Shown here piece by piece: positions 47,438-59,097 of a stretch of 64,000 nucleotides of DNA. The stretch is from Laetiporus sulphureus 93-53. Lineage: Eukaryota > Basidiomycota > Agaricomycetes > Polyporales > Laetiporaceae. The notes below the pieces were generated by a model that worked only from the letters and a program-made list of their open reading frames with translations, was not told the DNA's origin and searched no databases. The translations under genes were made by a program, and so were the position numbers. The number at the start of each line of letters is the position of its first letter. The stretch's first letter is position 1. The DNA lies in NCBI RefSeq assembly GCF_001632365.1, contig NW_024468510.1, positions 1,554,074 to 1,618,073 of the forward strand, written 5' to 3'.

Positions 47438-47900
47438 ATGGACTCTACAACACCTGGCATTCAGGAACCCTTCGATCTTATCCGGCTCTCACTCAGCGAA
47501 CGTGTCTTTGTGAAACTACGTGGCGACAGAGAATTGACAGGTGTCCTTCATGTGTGTAGCACTATCTCAGCCTTGTGCTATGACACTCGAACCGAACACA
47601 TTCCTCAGGCTTACGACGGTCATATGAACCTCATTTTGAGTGACGTTGAGGAGACGATTATGATTGTAGACCACCCATATGAGGCACCGGAGGGACAAAG
47701 TACAGTCAACGTATGTTCTCTTTCAGTTCCACATTGTTCACATGTTCACACTGATTCCTGGCGTAGGTTGCGAAGAGAAAGATGGAGATGCTGTTTGTAC
47801 GAGGGGATGGTGTCATTTTGGTAAGTTCATCGCAGACTCATCCTCGTATACATTCATATCGGACGTATTGCACCAGGTCTCACCTCCATCCCGGACATGA
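47438..47900 (+). CDS. lsm3: LSm3, U6 snRNA-associated Sm-like protein
   Basis: Subunit of the LSm2-8 ring that binds the U6 snRNA 3' end and of the LSm1-7 ring in mRNA decay. Four exons give about 97 residues: [20 protein letters not shown] then [20 protein letters not shown] with [15 protein letters not shown] (Sm1 motif) and [20 protein letters not shown] (Sm2 motif with the RGDxV box). The last exon is VSPPSRT only, stop TGA 47898-47900. Size and motifs fit LSm3 closely. It is divergent from U1-C over 164 bases, so a shared promoter is likely. Confidence 0.95.
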
Positions 47901-48122
47901 GAAAATTACTGCTAATATATCTTACGGCGCCGACTTCGCTGCTCTTCGCCAATCACTCTCCTCCTCACGCCTTCCTGTTCCCTAGTCATTGTATTATTGC
48001 ATCATTACAAATTCTGGAACTGTTGGGGTACCGTTATCGCTGCAGGCGTCCACTTAGCAAGTCGGGTCAACCACGCAAACATCACAGTCCTGGCAGCTGC
48101 AGAGTCTGTCCGGGAGGGAGAG

Positions 48123-48992
48123 TCAGCCACCCTTGGGCCCGCGGTTTCCAGGCGGCGATGTGTCAGCTTGAAGAGCTTCATCGTCCATTTGTGGTCCATT
48201 GAATATCGTTGCAATACGAGCTTCTATAGGCCCTGGCATTAACGATTCTTCTAGCCTATCAGGCGTGGTCGTCGATGATGGTCGTGACTGTAGTAACGGA
48301 GGAGGCAATTCTGTAAGTTCATCATCCGGCTCCGGGGCAACTCCGCCTCTGGGCCATGTCCCATCGCGAATCCATCCTGCCATGAGAATCTTCACCTGGA
48401 GGACAGTTCGTCAGAAATGAGTCTACATCAAGCATTATGGTTCGTCCGCAGACTGCTCGACAGCAATCGTGTACAGGCAAGGGTTCACTGGCTTGTACTG
48501 AGACGTTCGAGTGCGAATCTACCGAACTTTAATTAGCGATCGGAGAGTGTCACGAACTGCACGCCATGCACCATGAACCATGCCTGTGCACGATATCTGA
48601 AGACAATTCCAACGTGACCAACACCGCAATCGAGCCCGAAAAGTAATAAACAAAGTACGAACCACCATATCAAGCGGCAACGGGATTTTCAATGGAGAGC
48701 CACTGATCAGCGCCTTCCACACCTCATTCAAGCCGCTTGTCCACACCTGATCACTCTCCGTGGCGCCATTTTGACTGAGTAATCGCTCGAGCCGTCGACG
48801 AGCGGCAGAAGTCTTCGCTTGGCGAGGAGGCTTTGCGCCCGGTGTCCACCAAAGTGCTCTTCGCGCATCAAAATAGGCGGGCCCTGGTGGTGGCATTTCC
48901 GTGGCAGCCAGACGTTGCTTAAAGGACGAACGAGCAGATTCTACTGTATGTTCGTTTGGGGCAGCATCCTGGGGTTTAAATGGAGGGTTCAT
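48123..48992 (-). CDS. Unrecognised conserved fungal protein
   Basis: I cannot name the family. The first exon starts MNPPFKPQDAAPNEHTVES and has RSSFKQRLAATEMPPPG followed by YFDARRALWWTPGAK, a helical part ARRRLERLLSQNGATESDQV and WTSGLNEVWKALISGSPLK. An intron at about 48405-48662 joins PLPLDMV to VKILMAGWIRDGTWPRGG. The C-terminus is acidic and Pro rich (APEPDDELTELPPPLLQ), stop TGA 48123-48125. The aromatic and charged pattern WxAGxxxVWKxL...LPLxxVxKIxxAGWxRDGTWP recurs in uncharacterised Agaricomycete proteins, to my memory. It is convergent with LSm3. An upstream Met exists only with a less likely leader. Confidence 0.7.
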
Positions 48993-49326
48993 CGTTGGCT
49001 GACCGACCCGAGTGCGGCGAGTCGTGCAACGCGGGTGAAGGCAATCACCAGCTGAGGAGGTTGACGTCGCCCTAACAGTCAATAGACGCCGCCGTCGTCG
49101 TCTCGATGTATGGCAGCACTAGCGTAGCAGACGTGCAAGAGTATTTCGGAATACACCCTTTATAGCCCTTTTATTCAAATCTGTAGTGGCCTCCTGTGAG
49201 CGGCGTCTAAAATGCGCTGACTAAGCAGAATCAATGCAGCTGCCCCATACACGTGCAGCCCTTCATTCTCGGCAGCGACGACGACGACGCTCAACCTCGG
49301 AATCCGAGGCTACCTTTGCTATTGCC
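48993..49326. other. Divergent promoter region
   Basis: Space between the unrecognised gene and the Grr1-like gene. An in-frame ATG at 49234 could lengthen the latter by 31 Arg/Ser-rich residues that look more like translated leader than protein. Confidence 0.45.
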
Positions 49327-52274
49327 ATGGCCAGAGGCCGTTCCCCAGCACAGTCCAGTACGTCCGGCTCCGACAACGAGGACGACAATTACAATAAATC
49401 GGCCATCTTCACCCCCTCTGACACGTCTAACATCGTCCCCGCGAAGTGGCCATCTCGTGTGCAGTATCTCCCGCTCGTCTCCGATAGCCCTCCTTCATCC
49501 CCGGCTTTACGTCTTCCTCCAGAAATTCTCATTCATATTCTGAAACATCTACACTCCTGCAAGGACCTGTATCATTCTTTACTGGTGTCTCGATCATGGT
49601 GTGAATGCGCCGTCGAACTGCTGTGGTGCAGACCCAATGTCTCCAAGCTGTCCACATTGGCCAAGATGATGCGTGTCTTGTCTCGCGATGACCAGACGTT
49701 CGTATACGCCTACTTCATCCGTCGTCTGAACTTCCTCTACCTGGGTAGCGATCTGTCCGACTCCTTGCTCTCCCGCCTTGCGCATTGCGTGAGGTTAGAG
49801 CGCCTCACCCTGATCAACTGCACTTCGATTTCCGACGATGGCCTCACGCGCGTTTTGCCATGCTGCCCGAATCTGGTGGCCCTTGATCTGACAGGCCTTT
49901 CAGATATCACTGACCGGTCTATTGTCGCGCTTGCATCGTCAGCGAAAAGGCTGCAAGGCATCAACCTTGGAGGGTGCAGAATGCTCACAGATGTCTCTAT
50001 CCTTGCTCTTGCTGCCAACACGCCATTACTACGCAGAATCAAACTAAGCAATGTAGACAAAATCACCGACGCAGCTATGTCGGCGATCGCAAAGTCTTGT
50101 CCACTTCTGCTAGAAATTGACCTTAATAATTGCAGACTGATTACGGACAGCGCCGTACGGGATATTTGGTTGCATTGCGCGCAATTGCGCGAATTGCGGC
50201 TCTCGCACTGCGTCGAGCTCACAGACGCTGCATTCCCTGCTCCTCTGAAGCCGGAAATTACCTTCGTACCTGGATTCCGTCCCTTCCCATCATCCAAGCC
50301 CTCGGCATCGGACGAGCTTCTTCCTCTCCGCCTTTCTCGAATCGTCGAGTTACGCATGCTAGATCTAACGGCCTGCTCGCAAATTACTGACGATGCCATC
50401 GAGGGTATTGTCACTGCCGCGCCGAGGTTGCGGAATCTAGTACTCGCAAAATGTGCTCAGATTACCGACCGCGCAGTGGAGAGCATATGCAAACTTGAAC
50501 GCAATCTCCATTACTTGCACCTAGGACATGCAAGCAACATCACGGACTTATCTGTGAGGGGTCTGGCTCGCTCCTGCACGCGCCTTCGATATATTGATCT
50601 CGCAAGTAAGTATGATAATTTACAGTGGCATTAGAATGTAACTGACGTGAGCATATGACGTGCAGACTGCATACAGCTCACCGACATGTCCGTCTTCGAG
50701 CTTGCGAGTCTACAGAGACTGAAACGTGTTGGTCTCGTTCGCGTCAACAATCTCACCGATCAAGCGGTATATGCCTTAGCAGACCGATACGCGACCCTCG
50801 AGAGAATCCATCTGTCTTATTGTGACCAAATCACCGTTTTGGCGGTTCACTTTCTCTTGCAAAAGCTTCCGAAACTTAGCCACCTCAGCCTTACTGGTAT
50901 ACCAGCATTTCGGCGGCCTGAGTTGCAAGGGTTTTGCCGGACACCTCCGCAGGTGAGTATAACTGCTGCTTAACCAACTGTAACCCTGACGCCCGACATG
51001 TCGTGTAGGAATTCAACTCAACCCAGCGGGCGGCATTCTGTGTTTACTCAGGAAAGGGTGTCGCAGAGCTCCGCAATTTCTTGAAGGATCTTTTCAACCA
51101 CATCACCCAGGAAACCAGTGAAGCCGACGAAACCGAATACGAGGACCATGTCTACGTTAACATTCCGAGCTATATCGATGACGTCGAGGCACAAGAAGAC
51201 AACGAGGAGACGGAAGATGGCGAAGAAGGGGTATTGGCGGAGGTTTATACACATCATCCGAACACCGTTGTGTCTCGCAATGATTACAGGACAAATGGGG
51301 CCAACGGAGCTGATGAACACTACGCTCCGTACGATGGATCCGTTCATACAAGGCAACCGATCGTGGCCCCTAGACAATTGGTGGCGCCGAGGGGACGACG
51401 CGACCACCCTGTTGCATCCTCGAGTGCAGCCGTAGAGCCAAACTGGACTAACGGGGAACCATGGTCGTCCATCGAGATCACAGGTACCGCCCGCCGTGGA
51501 AGAGGTTTCGGTCAGCAGCCTATCATTGAGCTGTCAACCTCGCCTACTCCGAGCGATGCTGCATCGAATCGTAGTGGCGGTACCAACCAATCTACCGGTA
51601 CTGGGTTCTTCCGTTCCTATACAGAAGCCTCAGTCGCCGCCGCGGCAGCACCGAGAAACGGGACCATGACTCCCGATTTGGTGTTTGCTGAGATAGGGCA
51701 CGGACGAGGTACAGGACCAGGACCTAGCACGATACTCCTGCAAGGACAAATCGTCCGCGGGTCTGACGCGGCGGGGGTTGGAGTAGCGAATGGATTCCAC
51801 CCGGGTGCATCCGTACATTCTCTACCACCTCCTCGTACGTTCTCGTATTCATCCGCAAGCTCTGTCCGTCTCCCGGTAGTGGACAACGACACATCGCCGG
51901 ACTACCCCCATGACCCACGCGTTCTAGTAGATTCATCCAATTCGTATCAGCACAGCGCAGTCCGTACTGAAGATGTCGCCAGTTGGTCTACGGCCCAGCA
52001 TGAGGCTGCGTCGCGATCGCTATCCGATTCGTCGACGACGCGAGAGTTGCAGGAGTCGATCCACTCCGCTTTAGCTTCACAGTCAGGCTTTTTCGACAAT
52101 CATGAAGGAGATTCAACAGGCCGGAGCGTGAAAAGAAGCCTGAGGAATACCATCAATGCGGCAGAACAGTATGCTAGCTCCTTCCTCTTCCGCGGTAGAA
52201 GCGGAAGCGGGGCTGGGCAGGATGGTTCTGCAGGAGCTTCGAGCAACCGGGACAGCCATGCCCGTGGACATTGA
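49327..52274 (+). CDS. grr1: F-box/LRR protein of SCF ubiquitin ligase, Grr1 type
   Basis: Substrate receptor of an SCF ligase; yeast Grr1 couples nutrient state to cyclin and transcription factor turnover. The N-terminus is MARGRSPAQSSTSGSDNEDD. The F-box follows at about residues 55-100: LRLPPEILIHILKHLHSCKD, LYHSLLVSRSWCECAVELLW. Then at least twelve Cys-containing leucine-rich repeats run in series (for example LERLTLINCTSISDDGLTRV, LVALDLTGLSDITDRSIVAL, LRELRLSHCVELTDAAFPAP, LRNLVLAKCAQITDRAVESI). Introns fall at about 50609-50666 and 50952-51008. The C-terminal region (EFNSTQRAAFCVYSGKGVAE and LRNFLKDLFNHITQE) and a long disordered Ser-rich tail follow to TGA 52272-52274. About 930 residues. 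Confidence 0.93.
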
Positions 52275-52565
52275 GTCGATTCTTGCAGTTCACAATCACA
52301 GGTCCTAGTAGAGGTCACCCATCATAACCTGCTTCTGACACTTCGCGTACATAGCAATCCTTCTTCTTTTCGGAATCGCGCATTAGCTCTCCATGTAATA
52401 TTCTGCTCTTATTCTGTACGTACAAAGCGTGAAGTACTATGGGAATCGATGATACATTCGTAGTTTTATCATCCGTACAGTACATTGACGCCCGCCACAC
52501 TCGTCGCAAACGACACTTCATTTCAGCCACCAACTCGGTAGCACCTTTGTGACTACATTCAAGCT

Positions 52566-53317
52566 ATGAACATTCGGCCAGCACGGGTACGACGACTCTC
52601 TGCGTACTGAACGCTTCCGTTGATGAGCGCTAGGTAGAAGACCTCATGGGCATGCAGGCATGCAACCTGCAGAATCTGCCCGAAAACTACACCATGAGAT
52701 ACTGTGGGTTACCAAACCACTTCAGTCGTCACTGTAGTCAATGAACTCGATTGTGCAGACTTGTACCATGCATTGACGTGGCCACAACTCTCTTACGTGG
52801 CGGAGGATAACAAGGGTCGGATAGTGGGGTACATTCTCGCCAAAATGTAGGTGCTTATGCACAGTCAGTCATAGCAGTGGAGGCTGATGCTTTCACGACA
52901 GGGAGGAAGATGTAGAATCTGGTGAAGAGCCTCATGGACATGTCACTTCTATCTCAGTGTTGCGATCCTACCGTCGATTGGGGTTGGCGAAGAGGTTGAT
53001 GGTGCAATCCCGTACGCCGTGCTGTCCCTCTCCGGACTGGAGCATTTGCTAATCAATCATTGTCTGCTTACAGAGGAAGCCATGGCTACGGTATATAAAG
53101 CAGCATATGTCTCACTACACGTCCGCAAGTCGAACCGTGCTGCGCTGAGCCTGTACCGAGACACACTCGGCTTCACCGTGAAGGACATCGAAAAGAAGTA
53201 TTGTGCGTCCTCCTCCCCATATCTCGTGCCTTACGCACTGACGATGCTCTGCTTCTAGATGCCGACGGAGAAGATGCATATGCTATGCGCCTTTCACTGA
53301 AACATCTCGCGCGATGA
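52566..53317 (+). CDS. N-alpha-acetyltransferase catalytic subunit, Naa10/Ard1-like, copy 1
   Basis: GNAT enzyme that with Naa15 acetylates N-termini co-translationally at the ribosome. Spliced from six exons it reads [60 protein letters not shown], then [20 protein letters not shown] with the acetyl-CoA motif RRLGLA, and [20 protein letters not shown]. It ends [17 protein letters not shown] with TGA at 53315-53317. All exon joins keep the frame. Length, about 155 residues, is that of a minimal Naa10 without the longer C-terminal tail. It keeps the family-typical MxYYxYHxLxWPQ segment better than copy 2. The gene 53540-54337 is a direct repeat of it. Confidence 0.92.
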
Positions 53318-53539
53318 ACCGCGTACCGTGCACGTTATTGTGTATCAGAATTGCTAGATCATGCGGAATTCATGAGCGTGCGCAGGTGTCAGCTGCCTCA
53401 ATGGTGGGATATGGTCCGAACATCAGTCTGACGGCATGCTGAGGATGTGACTGAGCCAATGCTGATGGGCTGATATCCGAGAGCCTGCGTCTGAAATACT
53501 GTTGCCCCTTGGATACTACATCGTCCTAGTCCCGACGAC

Positions 53540-54337
53540 ATGAACATCCGGCCAGCAAGGGTGAGGAGGTGGCCCGTCGTGACTGGCCCTATCACGGATC
53601 GCTGCATATTTTCATATGCTGATCATTCTCACGGCAGACCAGCGACTTCATGGGCATGCAGGCGTGCAACCTGCAGAATCTCCCCGAGAACTACGACATG
53701 AGGTTATGTAGGCAACGTTCCGTCTCGGTACGGTCATACTACTTTGAACGATCTCACTGGAGTCAGATCTGTACTACGCTGTGCGATGGCCCCAGCTATC
53801 GTACGTTGCGGAGGACAACAAGGGACGGATCGTCGCGTACGTACTGGCCAGGATGTGAGCGCATGCCCGTAGCTCGTGTTCTGGCCGTCCTAAACTAGGC
53901 GGTAGGGACGAGGACGTCCAGCCGGGCGAAGAGCCGCACGGACACGTCTCCTCTATTTCTGTCCTTCGATCTTATCGTCGCCTTGGACTGGCGAAGAAAT
54001 TGATGGTACAATCCCGTATGCCACTTTGTATGCATTTCGCCATCGAGACGATTGTCGCTTACAGTCTTTGCTATTGATATAGAGGAAGCAATGGCGACGA
54101 TATATCGTGCAGCATCTGTGTCTCTGCACGTGCGTAAATCGAACCGAGCGGCTATCAATCTGTACAGGGATACCCTGGGGTTCCAGGTGAAGGAAATTGA
54201 GAAAGGTTACTGTACGTGCCGGTCCAATCACGGGTTGCAGCGATGCCGTTCTCAGGTTTAGACGTGTTCTGGCTTCAGATGCAGATGGAGAGGATGCATT
54301 TGCCATGCACCTGTCATTGAAGGATGCCACGAAGTAA
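53540..54337 (+). CDS. N-alpha-acetyltransferase catalytic subunit, Naa10/Ard1-like, copy 2
   Basis: This tandem copy of the preceding gene has the same exon pattern. Exon 1 is MNIRPAR; then [72 protein letters not shown] and [20 protein letters not shown]. It ends [17 protein letters not shown] with TAA 54335-54337. The frame can be kept open throughout with GT-AG introns, so it may be functional. The MRLYLYYAVRW segment departs from the conserved motif (His to Tyr, Ser/Thr to Arg), at the edge of the peptide pocket, which could mean a relaxed or altered substrate choice. Introns differ in sequence from copy 1 while exons are close, so the duplication is not very recent. Confidence 0.85.
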
Positions 54338-54461
54338 TTTCTTTCTCAAGAAAATACAAGGTATACGGGAAATAGCGTACACAACAAGTCAGAATTCTCC
54401 GAGAGAGAATTGAATATCAAGCAGCTGCTCAAAGACGGAGACTTTACGTCGTCTCGGAATG

Positions 54462-55945
54462 TCAATCGAGTAGCAGCTGCTCTTCCGTTTGCTCCGCTGG
54501 GACATGAACTGCAGAGTCGGCAGCGGGATGCACCAATTCCTGAGACTCGCTCGCAGTTTTCCTGCTGCATACGACAGCTTCTCGGATGAACTGCGCCGTC
54601 GTGAGGCCGAGCGCGTAGTATCCGTCGTTCGCCTTGACGTCGAACATCCCCGTATGTGCTGAGACCTCGTCGGCCGCCAGCGAGTTCGTGGCCTGCACGA
54701 AATGCTCAACCAGCTGGGCAGGCTTCTTTGGGAGCACGATAAACGTCCGAGGAGAGGGAGAGGATGGAGGTTTGGGCGGAACGAAGGTGTAGAAACTGCC
54801 AATACAAACATGAGCGGAGACAGTCGGTCATATAAAATGGGATCGGATCTCACGCCCTGAAGACCACGCCCATCTCTTCTTCGATCTCCACGAGCCTCTG
54901 TAGTCGCCTTTGCAGGGAATTCTCGTCCAAAAGTGCCCTTACATACTTCATGTGGTCTGTGGCCCATTTGTATCCCCAGTCGAGCTCTTCCCGCTTATAA
55001 TACGCGGCTCCCAGCGCGGCGCCTGCCAATAACGCACCGCCGACCGCATATGATCCAGGCGCCCACTTCTGCCACATAGAAGTTGATGCTGCTACATTAG
55101 GGGCAGCAGTGATGGCTGCCCTTGATGCAGTGGCGGAAGGGGGATTACTGGAGGTAAAGGACCGCAAGGTGGTGAAAGCATCGCGTACGTAAGAGGCCGC
55201 TTGAGTGACACCGTTTTTGAAGACGGCGGGGTTCAGGCCTAAATACTGACATAGAGGCTGAGTAAAGGAGATCTCAAGACACGCAGAATTCGAAACCTAC
55301 TGGGGTATCAAAGGAGATGCAGGCTACGATGTTGGGCCACAGCGGAGCTAATGGATCAGGCCGAGTGCGCACAAATTCAATCAATGTATCTGCAGCAAGA
55401 AGCCCTCCCATGCTATGCAGCGGGCAATTTCCCATCAGCATAATCCCTTACAACTGAATCAAAGAGTAGCTGACCTGTGGCCGCATAAGACAATCTTTGC
55501 TTTGCCTGCACCTCCACCCAAGCCGCTGCCATTTTCTCGTTGTACGGCTAGGTTCGTAAGCCAATCTGCAAAGCGGACCACTGCTTCTGCCTGTTGTAAC
55601 CCTTAATGAAACCCTCGAATAGGCAACAATAGCCAAGCCCACAAGTTCTCCTTTCGTCTAATGGTTCTTCCATTGAGCTACCATTGGATATACAGCCTAT
55701 GTGGGTGCACCAAGCTCACTTCATATGCAGGGAATACGACACACTCAACGACCGCGTCGTGAATCGTTTCGGTCAGGATATGTTGCAGCCTCTCTGGAAA
55801 TCTAGCAAAGGTGTTCTCGCTCCCCTTGAAACTGTTCAAGTCCGGGCTATGAGCGCATTATACTGCCGTCGAAAGCAGGGACGTCTGACCCGTGGATGAA
55901 TACAACGAGGACCAGGTCGGAAGGGAGCGAGGAGGCGGAAGCCAT
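54462..55945 (-). CDS. Alpha/beta hydrolase (DUF676-like serine esterase)
   Basis: Predicted lipase-like hydrolase. The first exon MASASSLPSDLVLVVFIHG (55945 to 55888) joins FKGSENTFARFPERLQHILT, where HGFKG is the oxyanion-side loop. AVVECVVFPAYETKGELAEA follows over two short introns, then FADWLTNLAVQRENG, IVLCGHSMGGLLAADTLIEF carrying the GHSMG nucleophile elbow, and NIVACISFDTPYLGLNPAVF. A hydrophobic Gly/Ala helix (YAVGGALLAGAALGAAYYKR) comes near the C-terminal third, followed by LPKKPAQLVEHFVQATNSLA and GYYALGLTTAQFIREAVV, which probably holds the catalytic His further upstream at VSAHTGMFD. Stop at 54462-54464. Related fungal proteins are uncharacterised. The start overlaps the first exon of the gene on the opposite strand. 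Confidence 0.85.
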
Positions 55946-56853
55946 GGCTGCGTGGGAAGAAATGCTGCAGCGCCATACCGAGGAATCGCCGAACGTGACC
56001 TCATCAAGATCCATGACCGATCACGCTCTGCGGCGGGCGCTTACACGCTTGCCCACGACGACCATGTTAGCTGCTTCTCCTCCTCCGTCCAACGCTACAT
56101 CCCTGCTCTCATACCTAGGTCTTCCAGACGACTACCAGCCGTCTCCCGAGACAAATCCGGTGGACTTTTTGAGCAAACATTACCGCCAGCTTCCCCCAAA
56201 CTTGCTAAGCTACTTCTCGGCCAATACTACCCCAAAGCAGCGATCAGTCATCTCAGCCATCCGGAACAGACGGCTCCAGTATACAACATCAAACCCACCA
56301 GAGCTTAGTCTCACTTCGGCTAAGGCGACATGGCCGACCCTGTGGCCCGGGCGTGAACCGCCTGGTCGCGAGCAAGGGGAGGATGAACGAACCTGGGCAG
56401 AGCAATTCTTCATGGGCAGTCTGAAACCTCACGTCGGAAAACTGGGCATGCTGCTCGGTGGATACGAAGAGGAGCGCGAAGCTGAGCGCGTACGGACGCT
56501 TCGTAGAAAACAAGCAGAGGAGCTCGAGTCTTTGCCGGAGGAGGATGATAGCTCGGACGAGGAAGAGGATGAAGAGCCTCCGGAAGAAGAGGAGCCGCCA
56601 GAAGATGTCCAGGCGCTCTTCCTGCGCAAAATACGGGAGCGCTTCATCTACGGCTTCTTAGAGGTACGCTTAGTTCGAACCTCATGCTGAGTCGGCGGCG
56701 ATTCAGAGACGTTTTCGTCATCTGCAGTCAATAGACTATGATAAGGTGGATTGGGATGAGACATGGGATGCATATAACGACCGGGATGTGGAAGAGCGAT
56801 GGTTCGATGACGAAGAGGAGAGCATCTCGATGCCTCCCACCGTGCCTGAATAG
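55896..56853 (+). CDS. CCDC97-like protein
   Basis: Two exons. The N-terminus reads MNTTRTRSEGSEEAEAMAAW. The middle has LLSYLGLPDDYQPSPETNPV, DFLSKHYRQLPPNLLSYFS and the RNRRLQY segment. The C-terminal half matches the CCD97-like domain: NRRLQYT...LSLTSAKATWPTLWPGREP region, then Arg/Glu-rich coiled coil (GGYEEEREAERVRTLRRKQA), a long Glu/Asp run and ALFLRKIRERFIYGFLE. Over an intron at 56664-56728 it continues SIDYDKVDWDETWDAYNDRD, VEERWFDDEEES, the signature end of the family. TAG at 56851-56853. Human CCDC97 is linked to the SF3B/U2 snRNP. Translation may instead start at 55944, where the ATG overlaps the opposite gene's start. Confidence 0.85.
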
Positions 56854-57030
56854 TGGCTATCTGACAAGCTCTTTTGTCACGCGGTCGTGTTCCCGGAGTT
56901 GATTTGTTCCGTGTTTTTTTCTGTACTTTCCTCAGCGTGTAAGTTATGTGAACACGAAGATGGATATAAATACGAGTTCCCGCGACGCGCCATCGAGCTC
57001 TGCTGATTGTCCCCCCACCTTCGAAAGAGG

Positions 57031-58509
57031 ATGTCTTTGGTTCCTAAGTTGAAGTTGAACACAGGAGCGTTGATCCCTGCCATTGGTACGAAATGACACC
57101 ATCTGTCGCTCAAACGATGTTCTGATTGCACAATCAGGTCTCGGCGGCTGGAGTGGTACCACTAAGGAGCAGCATGCACAAGCCACCCCTTGGATGCTTA
57201 CTGCGCTTCAGGTCCGTTTGCAACAACCCTAGACCTTGCTCACGTCTCTCATACCTCTCTACAGTCTGGCTACAGACACATCGACACCGCGTGGGGATAC
57301 GGCGAGTCCGGACCGACTGGCCACACTGCTAAGCAAACTGACATTACCCGCCACAGGAACTGAGAAATGCGTCGGCGAGGCGATTAGGAAGTCTGGCGTC
57401 CCGCGCGAGGAGATTTGGATCACTACGAAGCTTCCGTGAGCATTCATCGTCGGTAAAGGCATAGCGAAATCGCTGAATGGCTGTGCAGTTGGAACCACCC
57501 TGGGCTCAGGACCGTTGAAGAGTCGCTCGATGACAGCTTGAAGAACCTAGGCACTAGCTATGTGGACTTGGTATGTGCTTCATCTTATGAGAATGCATGA
57601 GAAGCGGATTTCGCTAACTCCCGTCCAGTATCTTCTCCACTGGCCCCAGGTTGTTGACTGGCCTGGTAAGGCTTGTACCCAGTTCATTCTCGGAATTGAC
57701 CCTTACATGCATACACGTCAGACGAGGGTCCAGACTATTCCGGTCCTGACAAGATACGAGAAGATGCTCCCACTTTCAACGAGACCTGGGCGGCAATGGA
57801 GGAGATGTATCACAAAGGCAAAGCGAAGAACATCGGCGTGAGCAACTTCTCAGTGAAAACGTGGGTGTCGTCCCACCGGCCCGTCCAGCACCTGTGTTGT
57901 TGATTGGCTTGCCCCTTGATAGGCTTGAGGAGCTGCTCAAGACGGCGAAGGTGGTCCCTGCTGTGAATCAAGTAGAGTAAGCATACCATTTGACGAACCT
58001 TGAGAAGTTGTTGAGATTTGGGCGTAGAATGCATCCGTACCTCGCGCAGCCCGATCTCAAGGCTTATTGCGACGCGAAAGGCATCCTCTTAACCGCATAT
58101 ACTCCCACTGGTGGGAATACCTCTCGGTTCGGCCGCAAGTATGATAACTGATTACTTCTGTTGCATAGGGTACGGCACTGTACGTTCCGACCCGACGATT
58201 GTAGAGCTCGCACAGAAATACAAGGTGTCTCCCGCGCAAATCATCCTCGCATGGCACGTCGCGCGAGGTGTCGTTGCTGTCCCTAAGAGTTCAAACGTGG
58301 AGAGGCAGAAGGAGAACATCAATGTGAGTGCTTCTGCATTGTCGCATTGCAAGATCCCCATTATTGACCCGCGTGTGGGCTAGTTGCCGACGCTGGAGGA
58401 GGAGGACTTTAAGCGGGTCACGGCGCTTGACCGTGGTGAACGGCTCTGCAACAAGGTCGATGAGAATGGCTATATTTGCGGGTGGCCGCGCGAGAAGATG
58501 GGGTGGTAA
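57031..58509 (+). CDS. Aldo-keto reductase
   Basis: NAD(P)H-dependent reductase of the AKR superfamily with a (beta/alpha)8 barrel. About ten exons: MSLVPKLKLNTGALIPAI, GLGGWSGTTKEQ, SGYRHIDTAWGYG (catalytic Asp and Tyr), EIWITTKLP (Lys), VDLYLLHWPQVVDWP (His), then GKAKNIGVSNFSVK, VVPAVNQVEMHPYL, LLTAYTPTG, YGTVRSDPTIVELAQKYKVS and GVVAVPKSSNVERQKENIN, the cofactor-binding phosphate loop. It ends NGYICGWPREKMGW at TAA 58507-58509. The intron after WGYG appears to use a GC donor (GCGAGT at about 57301). Substrate cannot be inferred; glycerol dehydrogenases and xylose reductases share this layout. Confidence 0.92.
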
Positions 58510-59097
58510 AGGCGTGCATTCAAGGAAGGAACAAGTGTACAATATGAAGGTCTTCTATCTTCGCCACACAAAGTTTGTGTCTTCTGCGGACTAGGCTTAT
58601 TATAATATAGTTTTCACAGCACATTCCGCCTCGCTTGATCCGTTTTGACATTCTCTCTACAGCGGAGCCCACTCCGAGAACCTTTTATCTGAGGTCATCA
58701 ACTGAACTGCAAGAGTAGACATCATCTTGTTGACGATCATTCATGCTAACAAACCCTCAGTGACAACCAAAAAATACATGGCGACTGAACTAATGAAACG
58801 CGATAGCATAGAGGCAACACTTCCGCCGTCCGGTACCTCTGAAGTACTGGAACCATGAGGTAGCCAAGCATTCGCATACCCTATACCCAACCCTGCACCC
58901 CTCCGCGATGCTTGATCGTTTCAAGCCTATCAATTGTGCGTCCAGATCCAAGTTACACGCTATCCTCAGTGCGTGTTGTTGCTTGCCACCCACAAGTCGC
59001 ATGTTTCCCCCGTGCCCAGGATCCGCTGACGCTTGGGTAGCTATATAGCCGGTGGACGCCCGTTTAGATGCGATATCGCAGCGCGTATCTCACAGAA
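58510..59097. other. Intergenic, promoter of the 14-3-3-like gene
   Basis: About 590 bases between two plus-strand genes. No gene is seen. Confidence 0.5.

Noticed and set aside
55610..55690. tRNA-like string near GTAGCTCAATGG on minus
   Set aside because: The D-arm-like part has no pairing acceptor stem or T-arm, and the sequence is explained by intron and exon of the hydrolase gene.
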